A DNA stretch of 64,000 bases, taken from NCBI GenBank assembly GCA_964554335.1, contig CAZKOF010000004.1, positions 11,063-75,062 of the forward strand, given 5' to 3'. Made by a program: the position numbers and the translations under genes. How positions within the stretch are numbered: position 1 is the stretch's first letter; every line of letters begins with the position of its first letter. The notes beneath the pieces were generated by a model. That model did no database searches. It saw only the letters and a list, made by a program, of their open reading frames with translations, and had not been told where the DNA came from. The stretch comes from UBA3263 sp964554335. GTDB taxonomy: Bacteria; Bacteroidota; Bacteroidia; Bacteroidales; Muribaculaceae. Below, piece after piece: positions 34,862 to 44,212 of the stretch.

Positions 34862-34946
34862 CTCCCATTTTTCCCATTACTCCCATACTCTCCCATACTC
34901 TCCCCAAAGCTAACAACCAATTATTAACCCATAAAATTTTCGCCTT

Positions 34947-35882
34947 ATGAAAAAATTTACTCTGATTGCAGCCGCAGCCATGACAGCTGTTGCCGCATCC
35001 GCCCAGTACACTGTTGACCCCGGTGTCAGCAACGTTATCAAAGAGGGAAGCAAGTATGACCTCGCATACCTCGTAATCTCCGACGACGCCCTCGCAGCAT
35101 TCGAAAAAACCGGAGGAAAGATAACCAACGTCGCCCCCGACGACGTGACCCGCTTCTTCTACATCTGGGAGGGAACTTTCCTTGCCGGAGACGGATCCAT
35201 GCCCCGCGTCGATATGGAAGAGGGCGACTATCTTTCGCTCGAAATCGGCAATGTCGGTTGGTCGGGAGCCGGCTATAACATCAACAAAGGAGCAGGCGTC
35301 GACCTCTCGAACTTCAGCGATGCTACCCGCTTCCACTGCGCATACATGTCCCCGACCAACAACGCTCCCGTTTCGGTTGCTTTGACAATCATGGACGGCG
35401 ACGCCGACGGTTCCGCCGCCGCCAAAATGTCACTCGGCGATCCCTTCAACGACAACGGCACCACATTCCCCGTAATCGGTCCGAAAATGACCGACGACTG
35501 GCAGGGCGTTGACATCTCCTTCGCCGACCTCAAGAAACTTTGGCCCGCCTTCAACCTCGCAGGCCTCAACGCCTGGACCGGCAATATCGTTTCCATCCTC
35601 GGCGGCGGCGTAGCAGGTCAGACCATCGCTTTCGACGCAGTGTACTTCTACTCTCCCGCAGCTGAAGGCGGCATCAACGAAGTCAGCGCTGAAAACGGCG
35701 TATTCTTTGTCGTTACCGAAAATGCTATCAACGTCAACGGCGGTCAAGGCATCACCCTCTACAACATCGCCGGCCAGAGCGTAAAAGCTACCTCAGGCAG
35801 CGTTCTCGGCATCAACAACCTTCCCGCCGGCATCTACGTGGCCAAGAGCGGCAACCAGGCCCGTAAGGTCGTAGTCAAGTAA
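34947..35882 (+). CDS. Secreted beta-sandwich protein, probable surface glycan-binding protein
   Basis: A 311-residue exported protein. The signal peptide (cleavage near VAASAQ) is followed by one jelly-roll-like domain of about 210 residues. It has alternating aromatic strands (FFYIWEGTFLAGDG, YLSLEIGNVGWSGAGYNI, IAFDAVYFYSP). The overall plan resembles carbohydrate-binding modules of the CBM11 type. The last 60 residues (GITLYNIAGQSVKATSG and GIYVAKSGNQARKVVVK) resemble a type IX sorting tail. Its position right after susCD is where surface glycan-binding proteins occur. It lacks a lipobox, unlike usual SusE/SusF-position proteins. Confidence 0.7.
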   Translation: MKKFTLIAAAAMTAVAASAQYTVDPGVSNVIKEGSKYDLAYLVISDDALAAFEKTGGKITNVAPDDVTRFFYIWEGTFLAGDGSMPRVDMEEGDYLSLEIGNVGWSGAGYNINKGAGVDLSNFSDATRFHCAYMSPTNNAPVSVALTIMDGDADGSAAAKMSLGDPFNDNGTTFPVIGPKMTDDWQGVDISFADLKKLWPAFNLAGLNAWTGNIVSILGGGVAGQTIAFDAVYFYSPAAEGGINEVSAENGVFFVVTENAINVNGGQGITLYNIAGQSVKATSGSVLGINNLPAGIYVAKSGNQARKVVVK

Positions 35883-35906
35883 TCCGATCAAGCAACAGTT
35901 AAGTTC

Positions 35907-35947
35907 TCAGACGGGTCTGACACATCAGACAAGTCAGGCCCGTCTGA
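35907..35947 (+). terminator. Hairpin between the surface protein and GH16 genes
   Basis: TCAGACGGGTCTGAC (35907-35921) and GTCAGGCCCGTCTGA (35933-35947) form a 15-bp stem with one G-U pair and an 11-nt loop. Only CTTTC follows, so it is more likely a processing or partial-termination site that sets the ratio of binding proteins to enzymes than a full stop. Confidence 0.55.
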
Positions 35948-35982
35948 CTTTCACCACCCCCCACACTTCAATTTACCAAACG

Positions 35983-37134
35983 ATGAAACAGCTCATACTC
36001 CCCACCCTCCTGCTACTCTCAACCACAGCATTCGCCGCAGAACCTCAGACCGGCTCAGCCGCGCGCGACGACGGCTACACGCTCGTGTGGCAAGACCTTT
36101 TTGACGCCGAAGAACTCAATCCCATGCGCTGGGATATTGAAGTCAACGGCGACGGCGGAGGCAACCATGAGCTGCAATATTACACCGACCGCCCCGAGAA
36201 CGTCTGCCTCGGCGACGACGGCGAAGGCAACCGGTGTCTGATTCTAACGGCAATCCGCGAAACCTACGGAAGCCACAACTTCACCAGCGGACGACTCAAC
36301 ACAAAAAACCGCATTGCCTTCACCCACGGAAAAGTGGAGGCCTCAATAAAACTTCCTCAGACCGCCAACGGCCTGTGGCCCGCATTTTGGATGATGGGCA
36401 ATGACTTCGACGAAGTCGGCTGGCCACGGAGCGGCGAAATCGATATCATGGAGATGGGCAACGCCGAGGGCATAAGCAACGGCGTCCAAGACCGCTTCTT
36501 CAACGGCGCCTGCCACTGGGGACAAGGTTGGCCCAATGCCTCATACGCGAAATCATCGACCAAGAGCTACTCGCTCCAGAACGGCCAATACCACCTTTGG
36601 ACCCTCATCTGGGACGAACAAGGCGTCAAGATGTATGTCGACCTCGACAAGTATCCCGCCCAAAATCCCTACTACGCAATGGACTGCCCAGCAACCGACG
36701 ACAATACCGCCCCGGGCTACTATTTCCACAAAGATAACTTCATCATCTTCGACCTGGCAGTCGGCGGCGATTTCACCGGCCTGCACCAACCCGGCGAAAT
36801 CACGGCACTCAACGACGACAACAACCACCGCGCGTCGATGTATGTAAACTATCTGAAAGTATATCAGAAAGGCCTCGCCTCGGACAATCAGGACTTTCTT
36901 GATCCCGGCGACGATCTGACCTCCGGCATCGCGGAAATCACGGCCGAGAGTTCCAATACCATCCGCTTTGACGGCTCCTGCGTCAGTTCTGACTGCAGCG
37001 ACCTCACCCTCTACTCCCTCTCAGGCACGAAAGTAGAATCCACCACCTCCGGCACCCTCTCGACCTCAGCCCTCGCTCCCGGCATCTACATTGCCCGTGA
37101 CTGCACCTCGACAATGAAAATCCAAATCAGATAA
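35983..37134 (+). CDS. GH16 family beta-1,3-glucanase-like glycoside hydrolase
   Basis: A 383-residue secreted endo-glycanase. The signal peptide (cleavage after FAA) is followed by a GH16 concanavalin-like domain at about 30-290. The catalytic motif GEIDIMEM supplies Glu152 (nucleophile), Asp154 and Glu157 (acid/base) in the ExDxxE form typical of laminarinases and lichenases. WPAFWMMG and the late FIIFDLAVGGDFTG are family landmarks. The last 75 residues end in LAPGIYIARD and MKIQIR, a type IX-like sorting tail. Within this operon it would make the first endo-cuts in beta-1,3 (or mixed-link) glucan at the cell surface. Confidence 0.92.
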   Translation: MKQLILPTLLLLSTTAFAAEPQTGSAARDDGYTLVWQDLFDAEELNPMRWDIEVNGDGGGNHELQYYTDRPENVCLGDDGEGNRCLILTAIRETYGSHNFTSGRLNTKNRIAFTHGKVEASIKLPQTANGLWPAFWMMGNDFDEVGWPRSGEIDIMEMGNAEGISNGVQDRFFNGACHWGQGWPNASYAKSSTKSYSLQNGQYHLWTLIWDEQGVKMYVDLDKYPAQNPYYAMDCPATDDNTAPGYYFHKDNFIIFDLAVGGDFTGLHQPGEITALNDDNNHRASMYVNYLKVYQKGLASDNQDFLDPGDDLTSGIAEITAESSNTIRFDGSCVSSDCSDLTLYSLSGTKVESTTSGTLSTSALAPGIYIARDCTSTMKIQIR

Positions 37135-37144
37135 TATCCCCGAC

Positions 37145-39373
37145 ATGAAAAAGACCATAGCACTTCTGCTCGCCTCAGCCATGTGTGCCGGCGCATCCGC
37201 AGCGCTGACCGACGCACAAATCGAGAGCAAGGTCGCCGACCTGCTCTCGAGCATGACCCTGCAGGAAAAAATCGGACAGCTCAACCAGCGCACGAGCCTC
37301 GGTCTCGACCCCTCGATGACCGGCCAGATCCGCACGGGCGCCGTCGGCTCCATACTCAACGAAGTCGATCCCGAAACCGTCAACGCCCTGCAGCGCGAAG
37401 CCGTTGAAAACTCCCGCCTGGGAATTCCGTTGGTTTTCTGCCGCGACGTCATCCACGGCTTCAAGACAATCTTCCCCCTGCCCCTCGGCCAGGCAGCGAC
37501 ATGGAACCCCTCGATAGTTGAAGAGGGCTCGCGCATCGCAGCCGACGAAGCCTCGTCGGCAGGCATCAGGCTGACCTACTCGCCGATGGTCGATGTTGCC
37601 CGCGACGCCCGCTGGGGACGCATTGCCGAAGGATATGGCGAAGACACCTACCTCACCTCCGTCATGGGCGTCGCCGCCGTCAGAGGCTATCAGACCGACG
37701 ACCTCTCGCGCCCCAACACCATGGCAGCATGCACCAAGCACTTTGCCGGCTATGCCGCCGCCGAAGCCGGCCTGGACTACAGTACCACGTGGATTCCCGA
37801 GGTGCAGCTGCGCGAAACCTACCTACCGCCGTTCAAAGCATGTGCCGACGCCGGCTCCGCCTCGTTCATGTGCTCGTTCAACGACATCAACGGCGTCCCC
37901 TCGTCGGGCAACGTCCACCTGCTGCGCGACATTCTCCGCGGCGAGTGGGGCTACAACGGCGCAATGATTTCCGACTGGGGCTCAATCGGCATGATGCTCC
38001 ATCAGGGAGTCTCGGCCGACCTGCGCGACGCAGCCATAAAGGCCGTCAAGGCCGGAGTCGACATGGACATGGAGAGCTATGCCTACACCCGACACCTCGA
38101 AGAGCTCATCAAGTCAGGCGACATTGCCGAAGCCGAGGTCGATAGCCTCGTTGCCAACGTGCTCCGTCTCAAATATCGCCTCGGACTCTTTGAGAACCCC
38201 TACGTGGACCTCGCCACATCAAAACGTTTCTACACCCCCGCCAGCCTGGATGCAGCGCGTCGCGCCGCGGAGGAAAGCGCCATTCTCCTCAAAAATAACG
38301 GCGTACTTCCTATTGATAGTAAAAAGGTGAAAAGGATTGCAGTGATTGGTCCGATGGCCGACGCGCAGCATGACCAGGCAGGCACATGGGTGTTTGACCT
38401 CGAAAAAGACCGTTGCGTCACCCCCCTGACCGCACTGCGCGAAAAATTCGGCAAGGAGAACGTCAGCTACGTGCGCGCCCTCAAAAACACCCGCGACCGC
38501 TCCGACGCCGGTTTTGACGACGCCGTGAAGGCCGCCCGCGAAGCCGACATAGTGCTCTTCTTCGGCGGCGAAGAGGCCGTGCTCTCGGGCGAGGCACACT
38601 GCCGCGTCAACATCGAGCTGCCCGGCGCCCAGAACGCACTGCTCGCCGCGCTGAAAGAAACCGGCACTCCCGTGGTGCTCGTCGTTCAGGCCGGACGCCC
38701 CCTCGCAATTCCCGACCAGGTCGCCCAGTCCGACGCAACAGTCTTCTGCTTCCACGGCGGCACGATGTTCGGCCCCGCCGTCACCAACCTGCTCGCCGGC
38801 GACGTCAACTTCTCCGGCCGCACGCCGATGTCGTTCCCGAAAATGAGCGGCCAGACCCCGATCTACTACAACCGCAAGCCCTCGGGCCGCCCCGTCACCA
38901 CCGTCACCCTCATCGACGACATTCCCGAAGAAGCGGGCCAGACCTCGACCGGTTGCACCAACTACTATCTCGACGCCGGCGACGGTCCCGCATTCCCCTT
39001 CGGCTACGGCCTGAGCTACACGACGTTCAGCTATTCCGCCCCGACGCTCTCGGCAACCGAAATCGCCGCCGACGGCTCGCTGACCGTGAAGTGCACCGTG
39101 ACCAACACCGGCTCGCGCGAGGGTAAGGAAGTTGCCCAGCTCTATATCCGCGACCACGTCGCCTCGCTGGTGCGCCCCGTCCGCGAACTCCGCGGTTTCC
39201 AAAAAGTCAGCCTCAAATCCGGCGAAAGCCGCGAGCTTACTTTCACCCTGACACCCGATGACCTGGCGTTCGTCCACTCCGACCTGACACGTTCGGTCGA
39301 ACCCGGCGAATTCTCGGTCTGGGTAGCCCCCGACGCCTTGTCGGGCAATCCCGCCAAGTTCACCGTTAAGTAA
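37145..39373 (+). CDS. GH3 family beta-glucosidase (BglX-like)
   Basis: A 742-residue periplasmic GH3 exo-enzyme that releases glucose from beta-gluco-oligosaccharides. The signal peptide has cleavage after ASA. The (beta/alpha)8 domain has FCRDVIHGFKTIFP and LTYSPMVDVARDARWGR. The nucleophile lies in MISDWGS (Asp277). The alpha/beta sandwich domain and a C-terminal fibronectin type III domain (KCTVTNTGSREGKEVAQLYI) complete the BglX architecture, of full length. It has no sorting tail, unlike its operon neighbours, which fits a periplasmic site after SusCD import. It is spaced 10 nt after the GH16 gene and 13 nt before the GH128 gene. Confidence 0.94.
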   Translation: MKKTIALLLASAMCAGASAALTDAQIESKVADLLSSMTLQEKIGQLNQRTSLGLDPSMTGQIRTGAVGSILNEVDPETVNALQREAVENSRLGIPLVFCRDVIHGFKTIFPLPLGQAATWNPSIVEEGSRIAADEASSAGIRLTYSPMVDVARDARWGRIAEGYGEDTYLTSVMGVAAVRGYQTDDLSRPNTMAACTKHFAGYAAAEAGLDYSTTWIPEVQLRETYLPPFKACADAGSASFMCSFNDINGVPSSGNVHLLRDILRGEWGYNGAMISDWGSIGMMLHQGVSADLRDAAIKAVKAGVDMDMESYAYTRHLEELIKSGDIAEAEVDSLVANVLRLKYRLGLFENPYVDLATSKRFYTPASLDAARRAAEESAILLKNNGVLPIDSKKVKRIAVIGPMADAQHDQAGTWVFDLEKDRCVTPLTALREKFGKENVSYVRALKNTRDRSDAGFDDAVKAAREADIVLFFGGEEAVLSGEAHCRVNIELPGAQNALLAALKETGTPVVLVVQAGRPLAIPDQVAQSDATVFCFHGGTMFGPAVTNLLAGDVNFSGRTPMSFPKMSGQTPIYYNRKPSGRPVTTVTLIDDIPEEAGQTSTGCTNYYLDAGDGPAFPFGYGLSYTTFSYSAPTLSATEIAADGSLTVKCTVTNTGSREGKEVAQLYIRDHVASLVRPVRELRGFQKVSLKSGESRELTFTLTPDDLAFVHSDLTRSVEPGEFSVWVAPDALSGNPAKFTVK

Positions 39374-39386
39374 ATTCCCTCTCCCA

Positions 39387-40811
39387 ATGAAAAAAACAAT
39401 CGTCATCTTGTCCGTTCTATGCTGCCTCACCATGGCCGCCAAGTCGCCCAAGCGCGGAGTCAGCGAGAACCAGTTCCAATACAAAGCCCAGATGGCCGCA
39501 ATCGAGCCGGGTGTCGGCTGGTACTACACCTGGGGCAATGCCCCGGGCCGCAACATCGTCGACTTCGAAGGCCTGGAGTTCGTGCCGATGTGCTGGAACG
39601 CCTCCTATAGCACCGACAACATCCGCGAGTACGTCACCTCACACCCTGAAACCAAATACATTCTCGGCTTCAACGAACCGAACTTCACCAATCAGGCCAA
39701 CATGACGCCTCAGGAGGCCGCCGAGAAGTGGCCCGACGTACAGGCTCTCGCAAAAGAACTCGGCCTCAAACTCGTCTCCCCGGCGCTGAACTACTCTCCC
39801 AACGCCCCCTATCAGGACCCGTTGAAATGGATGGACGAGTTTGTTGCCCTCGTCGGTCCCGATGCGTTTGACTATGTCGCCATCCATAGCTACGGCGGCT
39901 TCGACGTCATGAAAACCCTCGCGACCAACTTCCACGATAAATATGGAAAGGACGTCTGGGTAACCGAGTTCTGCTACTGGCCCAACGAGGGCGATTCCAA
40001 TAGCTACGTCAGCCCCGACGCGCAGATCGCCTCGATGATGCAGGCGGTTGAATGGCTCGAAAAAACCGACTGGATTTTCCGCTACGCCTGGTTCAAGGCA
40101 ATCGGCAACTCCTCTTCATCGAAAGGCCCCAACTACGGTCTGATTCTGTCGGGCAAAGGTGAAGACCCGCGCGAACTCTCGGCCCAGGGCCACGTCTACG
40201 TCAACATGCCGACCTTCGACCCCGAGGTCTACAACCCCGTCAACACCATCGTTTCCGCCGCCGACTACATCTCGCAGAAGAACTCCCTGCTCGGCCCCGG
40301 CGCCAACCCCTCGAACCCCAAGAGCATAGAACTCACGCAGTTCAACGCCGGCGCATATGTCGACTATCAGTTCAACGTCCCGGCAGCCGGCACCTACTAC
40401 TTGTGTCTCTCCGTTTCGGGCCAGGGCGAACCCACGCGCTTCGACCCCACCCTGGCGGTCTATGCCGTCAATGCCGACGAAACCGATGGTGCGGAACTCG
40501 CCGCCCCGCGTCAATTCACCCTCTCGGGCAGCAACGACTCATATCATAACGAGGTTTTCACCCTGACCCTCGAAGCCGGCAAACAGGCCCTGCGAATAAA
40601 AGACACCGCTCCCTATCAGCCGAGCGGAATCCATATCGCAACCGTTATGCTCTCCGATACCGAGATTCCTGACGCCGCAATCGAGGAAATCGAAAGTTCC
40701 GAATCGGCAACCGACGGCAGTACCGCAATCTACGATCTTCTCGGACGCCGCATCGAGCGTCCCGGGCGAGGACTCTACATTATCAATAACAAAAAAACGT
40801 ATTTAAGATAA
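39387..40811 (+). CDS. GH128-like beta-1,3-glucanase with C-terminal binding domain
   Basis: A 474-residue secreted protein. A signal peptide of about 18 residues precedes a compact (beta/alpha)8 'glycosyl hydrolase catalytic core' domain at about 40-270. ILGFNEPNFTNQ (Glu97, acid/base) and DVWVTEFCYWPN (Glu194, nucleophile) match the GH128 family, whose members cleave beta-1,3-glucan. YVAIHSYGG is another landmark. A CBM6-like beta-sandwich follows at about 310-430 (FNAGAYVDYQFNVPAAGTYY). The type IX-like tail IYDLLGRRIE...GLYIINNKKTYLR ends it. It complements the GH16 enzyme in the same operon. Confidence 0.87.
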   Translation: MKKTIVILSVLCCLTMAAKSPKRGVSENQFQYKAQMAAIEPGVGWYYTWGNAPGRNIVDFEGLEFVPMCWNASYSTDNIREYVTSHPETKYILGFNEPNFTNQANMTPQEAAEKWPDVQALAKELGLKLVSPALNYSPNAPYQDPLKWMDEFVALVGPDAFDYVAIHSYGGFDVMKTLATNFHDKYGKDVWVTEFCYWPNEGDSNSYVSPDAQIASMMQAVEWLEKTDWIFRYAWFKAIGNSSSSKGPNYGLILSGKGEDPRELSAQGHVYVNMPTFDPEVYNPVNTIVSAADYISQKNSLLGPGANPSNPKSIELTQFNAGAYVDYQFNVPAAGTYYLCLSVSGQGEPTRFDPTLAVYAVNADETDGAELAAPRQFTLSGSNDSYHNEVFTLTLEAGKQALRIKDTAPYQPSGIHIATVMLSDTEIPDAAIEEIESSESATDGSTAIYDLLGRRIERPGRGLYIINNKKTYLR

Positions 40812-40833
40812 ACCATATAAAACACTAACCGAC

Positions 40834-43683
40834 ATGAAGAAAGCTCTGATTTTCGCTGCAATCACCACGATTGCAGCGGCGGTTGCCATAGCCGTAGAGT
40901 GGGGAAATCTTGACAATCTCGCCAAAGGCGCGACCGTCACGGTATCATCCAACTCGACAAACGCCCAAACCATCACCGACGACAACGTCGGCACATCATG
41001 GCAGGCAATTCCGTCGACCCATAACGTAACCTCCGACTGGGCTCTGATTGACCTCGGAGAGTCGAAAGAGTTCAACATCATTGAGATTTTTTGGGAAGCC
41101 TCACACCCCTCGGCCTACTCGGTCTACGTCTCCGAAACCGCAATTCCCTATGAAATCAAAGAAGCCAACGTAAACACCGAAGAGAATCCGCTGATGCTCA
41201 GCTGCGGCTTCATCGACTCCGCATGGCTCGAATCGGCAACGCCTTTCGCAACCCGCACCCTCGAAGGCGAAGCAAGCTGCTCCGACATTATTTCCAACTC
41301 GGGCAATGGCCGCTATATTCTCATCTACACCAACGACTACAACAACAACGGTCGCCAGTATGGCGTGCGCATCTTCGAAGTGAAGGTCGCCAATGTCACC
41401 GGCACCGCCAATGTTGACAACCTCAGCCTCAACGACGTTGCGGTTACACAAGGCGCAAGCGCCGAAGTCACCGTCAGCGCCCGCAACGTTCTCGGCGAAG
41501 AATTGCCTCTGGACCGCGTCGAGAACCTCACCCTCACATGCTCCGACCCCGCAGCAGTTGAAATCACCGGCGGCACCGACGGCGTCTTCACCGTGAAAGG
41601 ACTGAAAACCGGAAACTTCACCCTGACCGCCACGGCAACTGCCAACGGCGCGACCGTAAGCGGCACGGCATCCTGCACCGTCTCCCTCGACTGGAGCAAC
41701 ATCGCCAAACTCGACCTCCGCGGCAAGACGGTCTATGGCCGTTACATTCCCGGCACAGACTACCCCCACACTCTCGAAATGGCCATCGACGGCGACGAAG
41801 ACACCTACTATGAATATAACGGCGCGTGGGGCGGCGGCGAATCATGGTTCATCGTCGATCTCGGCTCGGAACACATTATCGAGAGCATCGGTGCCTCCTA
41901 TGGCGACCTCAGCGGCGGCACCGTCAAGTTCGGCTACGCACTGGAACTCGGCACGTTTGAGGACTTCCCCAACAACTCGCAGTGGGCCTGGGGCAATGAC
42001 GCCGTTCCCGCCGGATGGACCCACACCGCCGCGCTGCAGCGCGCATCGAACGCGGTTGTGACCCACACTTTCGACACGCCCGTCAGAGTCCGCTACATCA
42101 GCGTGCGCGACGCCGACAACCCCAACGGCAAGCCTCAGCTGAAAGAACTCTACCTCAAAGGCGAGCAGGTCGTTGCATCCGTTGCCACCTCGCTCTCGCT
42201 CAGCGTTGAGCCTCAGGGCCTCTTTGCCGGCGAAACCGCAACGGTCAGCTGCTTGGTTCTCGACCAGTATGGCAACGAAATGAGCACTGACGCCACTCCC
42301 GCAATCACCGTCAGCGGCGCCGACTATGCCGACGGCATCATCACCGCCGGAGCCAAAGGCTCCGTGACCGTCAGCGCAACCCTCGGCGACCTCACGGCCG
42401 AAACCGCCATCACTGTTGCCGACGTCAATGACTACTGCATCAGCGGCGCAACCATAACCTCCGACACGAGCAAATCAGACGCCGCTTCCGCAACCGACGG
42501 CGGCTCAGCCCCCACAAACCACGGCAACCTCTTCGTCATCACCGAGAACGAATCTGAAGGCGAGCATGAGCACTGGATTCTTGCCGATTTCCACAAGCCC
42601 TACGATCTCGACATGATTATCGCAATCTGGGAGGGCGCATGCCCCGCTGATTACGACGTCTATGTCGGCCCGACCGAAGACTCGCTCGTTAAGCTCTATA
42701 GCGTCAGCGGCCACACTCAAGCCACCTGGTATGACCGCTTCTCGGGTCGCGAGATGACCAACGTCCGCTTCATCAAGATTGTCACGACCCGCAACGCTAC
42801 CGGCTACGGCATCAAACTCTATGACCTCAAAGCCTACGGCACCAGCAACGTCGAGTCAACACCGACCTCGATCACAATCTCGGCCGACGGCGACTTCATC
42901 TCCACCGACGAGACAGTTACACTCAGCGGCGATGTGCTCGACCAGTTCGGCGGCAAGATGTCAGGACTCGACATCACATATTCCTGCAGCGACCATGAAG
43001 CGATCAGCGGAAACCAATTCAAAGCCTCGGCAATCGGCACATATTCCGTAACCGCAACTTATGGCAATCTGACCTCAGAGTCCGTTGAAATCCACGTAGT
43101 GGCCAAAGAAGATGCCACTCTCGCATCATCAGCAGTATCCGCAACTCTCAACGGCACTGCAATCGAGAACTACAACATTGCGACCACCGAAATTACACAC
43201 GACATAAACCAACCCATCGAGATTACCCTCGACAAGGAGTATGACTTCTCGCTTATCAAACTACGTTGGGAGGCTGCATGTCCGTCGGACTACACAGTAA
43301 CAGCAACCGATGCCGCCGGCAACTCGCGCACCATCCTAACCGTAACGGGCCGCGCATTCCAGGCCGGCTTCAACCCCGTTGACCGCATTATTAACGAAAG
43401 CCCGGCGGCAAACGGCATGATGCGCGTAAACGCAATCGGCACATCGTCGCTTGCGAAGGTCAAGAAACTCACAATCCTATCAACGGCCAAAGACCACGGC
43501 TACAACCTGCGCCTCTTCGGCATTGACCTCTACAAGGCCGAGAACTCCGGCACCGACGCCATAGACGCGATAGAGGCTGAAAGTCACGCTGACACATCGG
43601 TTGTCTATGACCTGATGGGACGCCGCGTTGCCAACCCGACCCGTGGCATCTTCATTATCAACGGCAAGAAAGTAAGAAGATAA
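40834..43683 (+). CDS. Multi-domain secreted protein with discoidin-like and Ig-like repeats
   Basis: A 949-residue exported protein with no catalytic motif. A hydrophobic start (MKKALIFAAITTIAAAVAIA) precedes at least three F5/8-type C (discoidin-like) domains. They contain DDNVGTSWQAIPS near the N-terminus, GDEDTYYEYNGAWGGGESW in the middle, and the later EHWILADFHKPYDLDMI. Bacterial Ig-like linkers alternate with them (SLSLNDVAVTQGASAEVTV; LSVEPQGLFAGETATVSCLV; ITISADGDFISTDETVTLSG). A last discoidin-like unit and the sorting tail VYDLMGRRVANPTRGIFI follow. It is probably a large glycan-capturing protein of the beta-glucan locus and its last gene. No clear terminator lies in the 8 bp before the convergent folA gene. 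Confidence 0.8.
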   Translation: MKKALIFAAITTIAAAVAIAVEWGNLDNLAKGATVTVSSNSTNAQTITDDNVGTSWQAIPSTHNVTSDWALIDLGESKEFNIIEIFWEASHPSAYSVYVSETAIPYEIKEANVNTEENPLMLSCGFIDSAWLESATPFATRTLEGEASCSDIISNSGNGRYILIYTNDYNNNGRQYGVRIFEVKVANVTGTANVDNLSLNDVAVTQGASAEVTVSARNVLGEELPLDRVENLTLTCSDPAAVEITGGTDGVFTVKGLKTGNFTLTATATANGATVSGTASCTVSLDWSNIAKLDLRGKTVYGRYIPGTDYPHTLEMAIDGDEDTYYEYNGAWGGGESWFIVDLGSEHIIESIGASYGDLSGGTVKFGYALELGTFEDFPNNSQWAWGNDAVPAGWTHTAALQRASNAVVTHTFDTPVRVRYISVRDADNPNGKPQLKELYLKGEQVVASVATSLSLSVEPQGLFAGETATVSCLVLDQYGNEMSTDATPAITVSGADYADGIITAGAKGSVTVSATLGDLTAETAITVADVNDYCISGATITSDTSKSDAASATDGGSAPTNHGNLFVITENESEGEHEHWILADFHKPYDLDMIIAIWEGACPADYDVYVGPTEDSLVKLYSVSGHTQATWYDRFSGREMTNVRFIKIVTTRNATGYGIKLYDLKAYGTSNVESTPTSITISADGDFISTDETVTLSGDVLDQFGGKMSGLDITYSCSDHEAISGNQFKASAIGTYSVTATYGNLTSESVEIHVVAKEDATLASSAVSATLNGTAIENYNIATTEITHDINQPIEITLDKEYDFSLIKLRWEAACPSDYTVTATDAAGNSRTILTVTGRAFQAGFNPVDRIINESPAANGMMRVNAIGTSSLAKVKKLTILSTAKDHGYNLRLFGIDLYKAENSGTDAIDAIEAESHADTSVVYDLMGRRVANPTRGIFIINGKKVRR

Positions 43684-43691
43684 TTGATTGT

Positions 43692-44168
43692 TTACCGCAC
43701 GAAGGTCATGAAACGGTAGCGCGGATTTCCGTCCTGCCACTCCCCGGCCTCGGCGACGATGAAGTCATTCATCGGGAAGAAGGTATCGGCGTCATCAACA
43801 ATGGCGTCGATATCTGTTATGAGGAGTTTGTCGGCCATGTCGATGAACTCCTCATATATTTGGCCTCCGCCGATGATGAACACCTTTTCAGCATCGCGGC
43901 ATGCTTCGAGGGCCGCGGACGGCGTGGCATAGACCTCCGCGCCATCGGGACGGTAGTCGCCGTGGCGCGAAATCACGACGTTACGCCGCCCCGGCAGCGG
44001 ACCTTTTGGGAACGACTCGAAAGTTTTGCGGCCCATGATTATCGGATAGCCCATTGTCAGCGCTTTGAAGCGCTTCAGGTCGGCCGGAATATGGAAAAGC
44101 AGGTCTCCGCCGCGTCCAATGGCACCGTCGCTGCAAACCGCGGCAATAATGTTTATTTCAGGTTTCAT
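43692..44168 (-). CDS. folA: Dihydrofolate reductase
   Basis: DHFR reduces dihydrofolate to tetrahydrofolate with NADPH. I use the ATG at 44168 (158 residues); the frame runs on upstream, but family members begin at MKPEINIIAAVCSDGAIGRG. Conserved parts are LLFHIPADLKRFKALTMG (with the catalytic acidic residue in IPAD), PIIMGRKTFESFP, RRNVVISR, and the NADPH-binding IIGGGQIYEEF. A -7 box CAACTTTG lies 6 nt before the ATG. The gene shares a 57-bp promoter region with the divergent PAP2 gene and converges on the last gene of the glucan locus. Confidence 0.95.
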   Translation of the reverse strand: MKPEINIIAAVCSDGAIGRGGDLLFHIPADLKRFKALTMGYPIIMGRKTFESFPKGPLPGRRNVVISRHGDYRPDGAEVYATPSAALEACRDAEKVFIIGGGQIYEEFIDMADKLLITDIDAIVDDADTFFPMNDFIVAEAGEWQDGNPRYRFMTFVR

Positions 44169-44174
44169 CGACGG

Positions 44175-44206
44175 CAAAGTTGCTAATTTTTTTTTAAACG
44201 TCCAAA
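44175..44206 (-). promoter_or_regulatory. folA promoter, leaderless arrangement
   Basis: The complement of 44175-44182 reads CAACTTTG (one mismatch). TTTG lies at the complement of 44203-44206 with a 20-bp spacer. Only six bases separate the box from the ATG. Confidence 0.6.
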
Positions 44207-44212
44207 AATTCC

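Noticed and set aside
38219..39484. 421-codon open frame opposite the GH3 gene
   Set aside because: Antisense shadow with low-complexity Gly/Val/Ala composition; GH3 is unambiguous on the plus strand.
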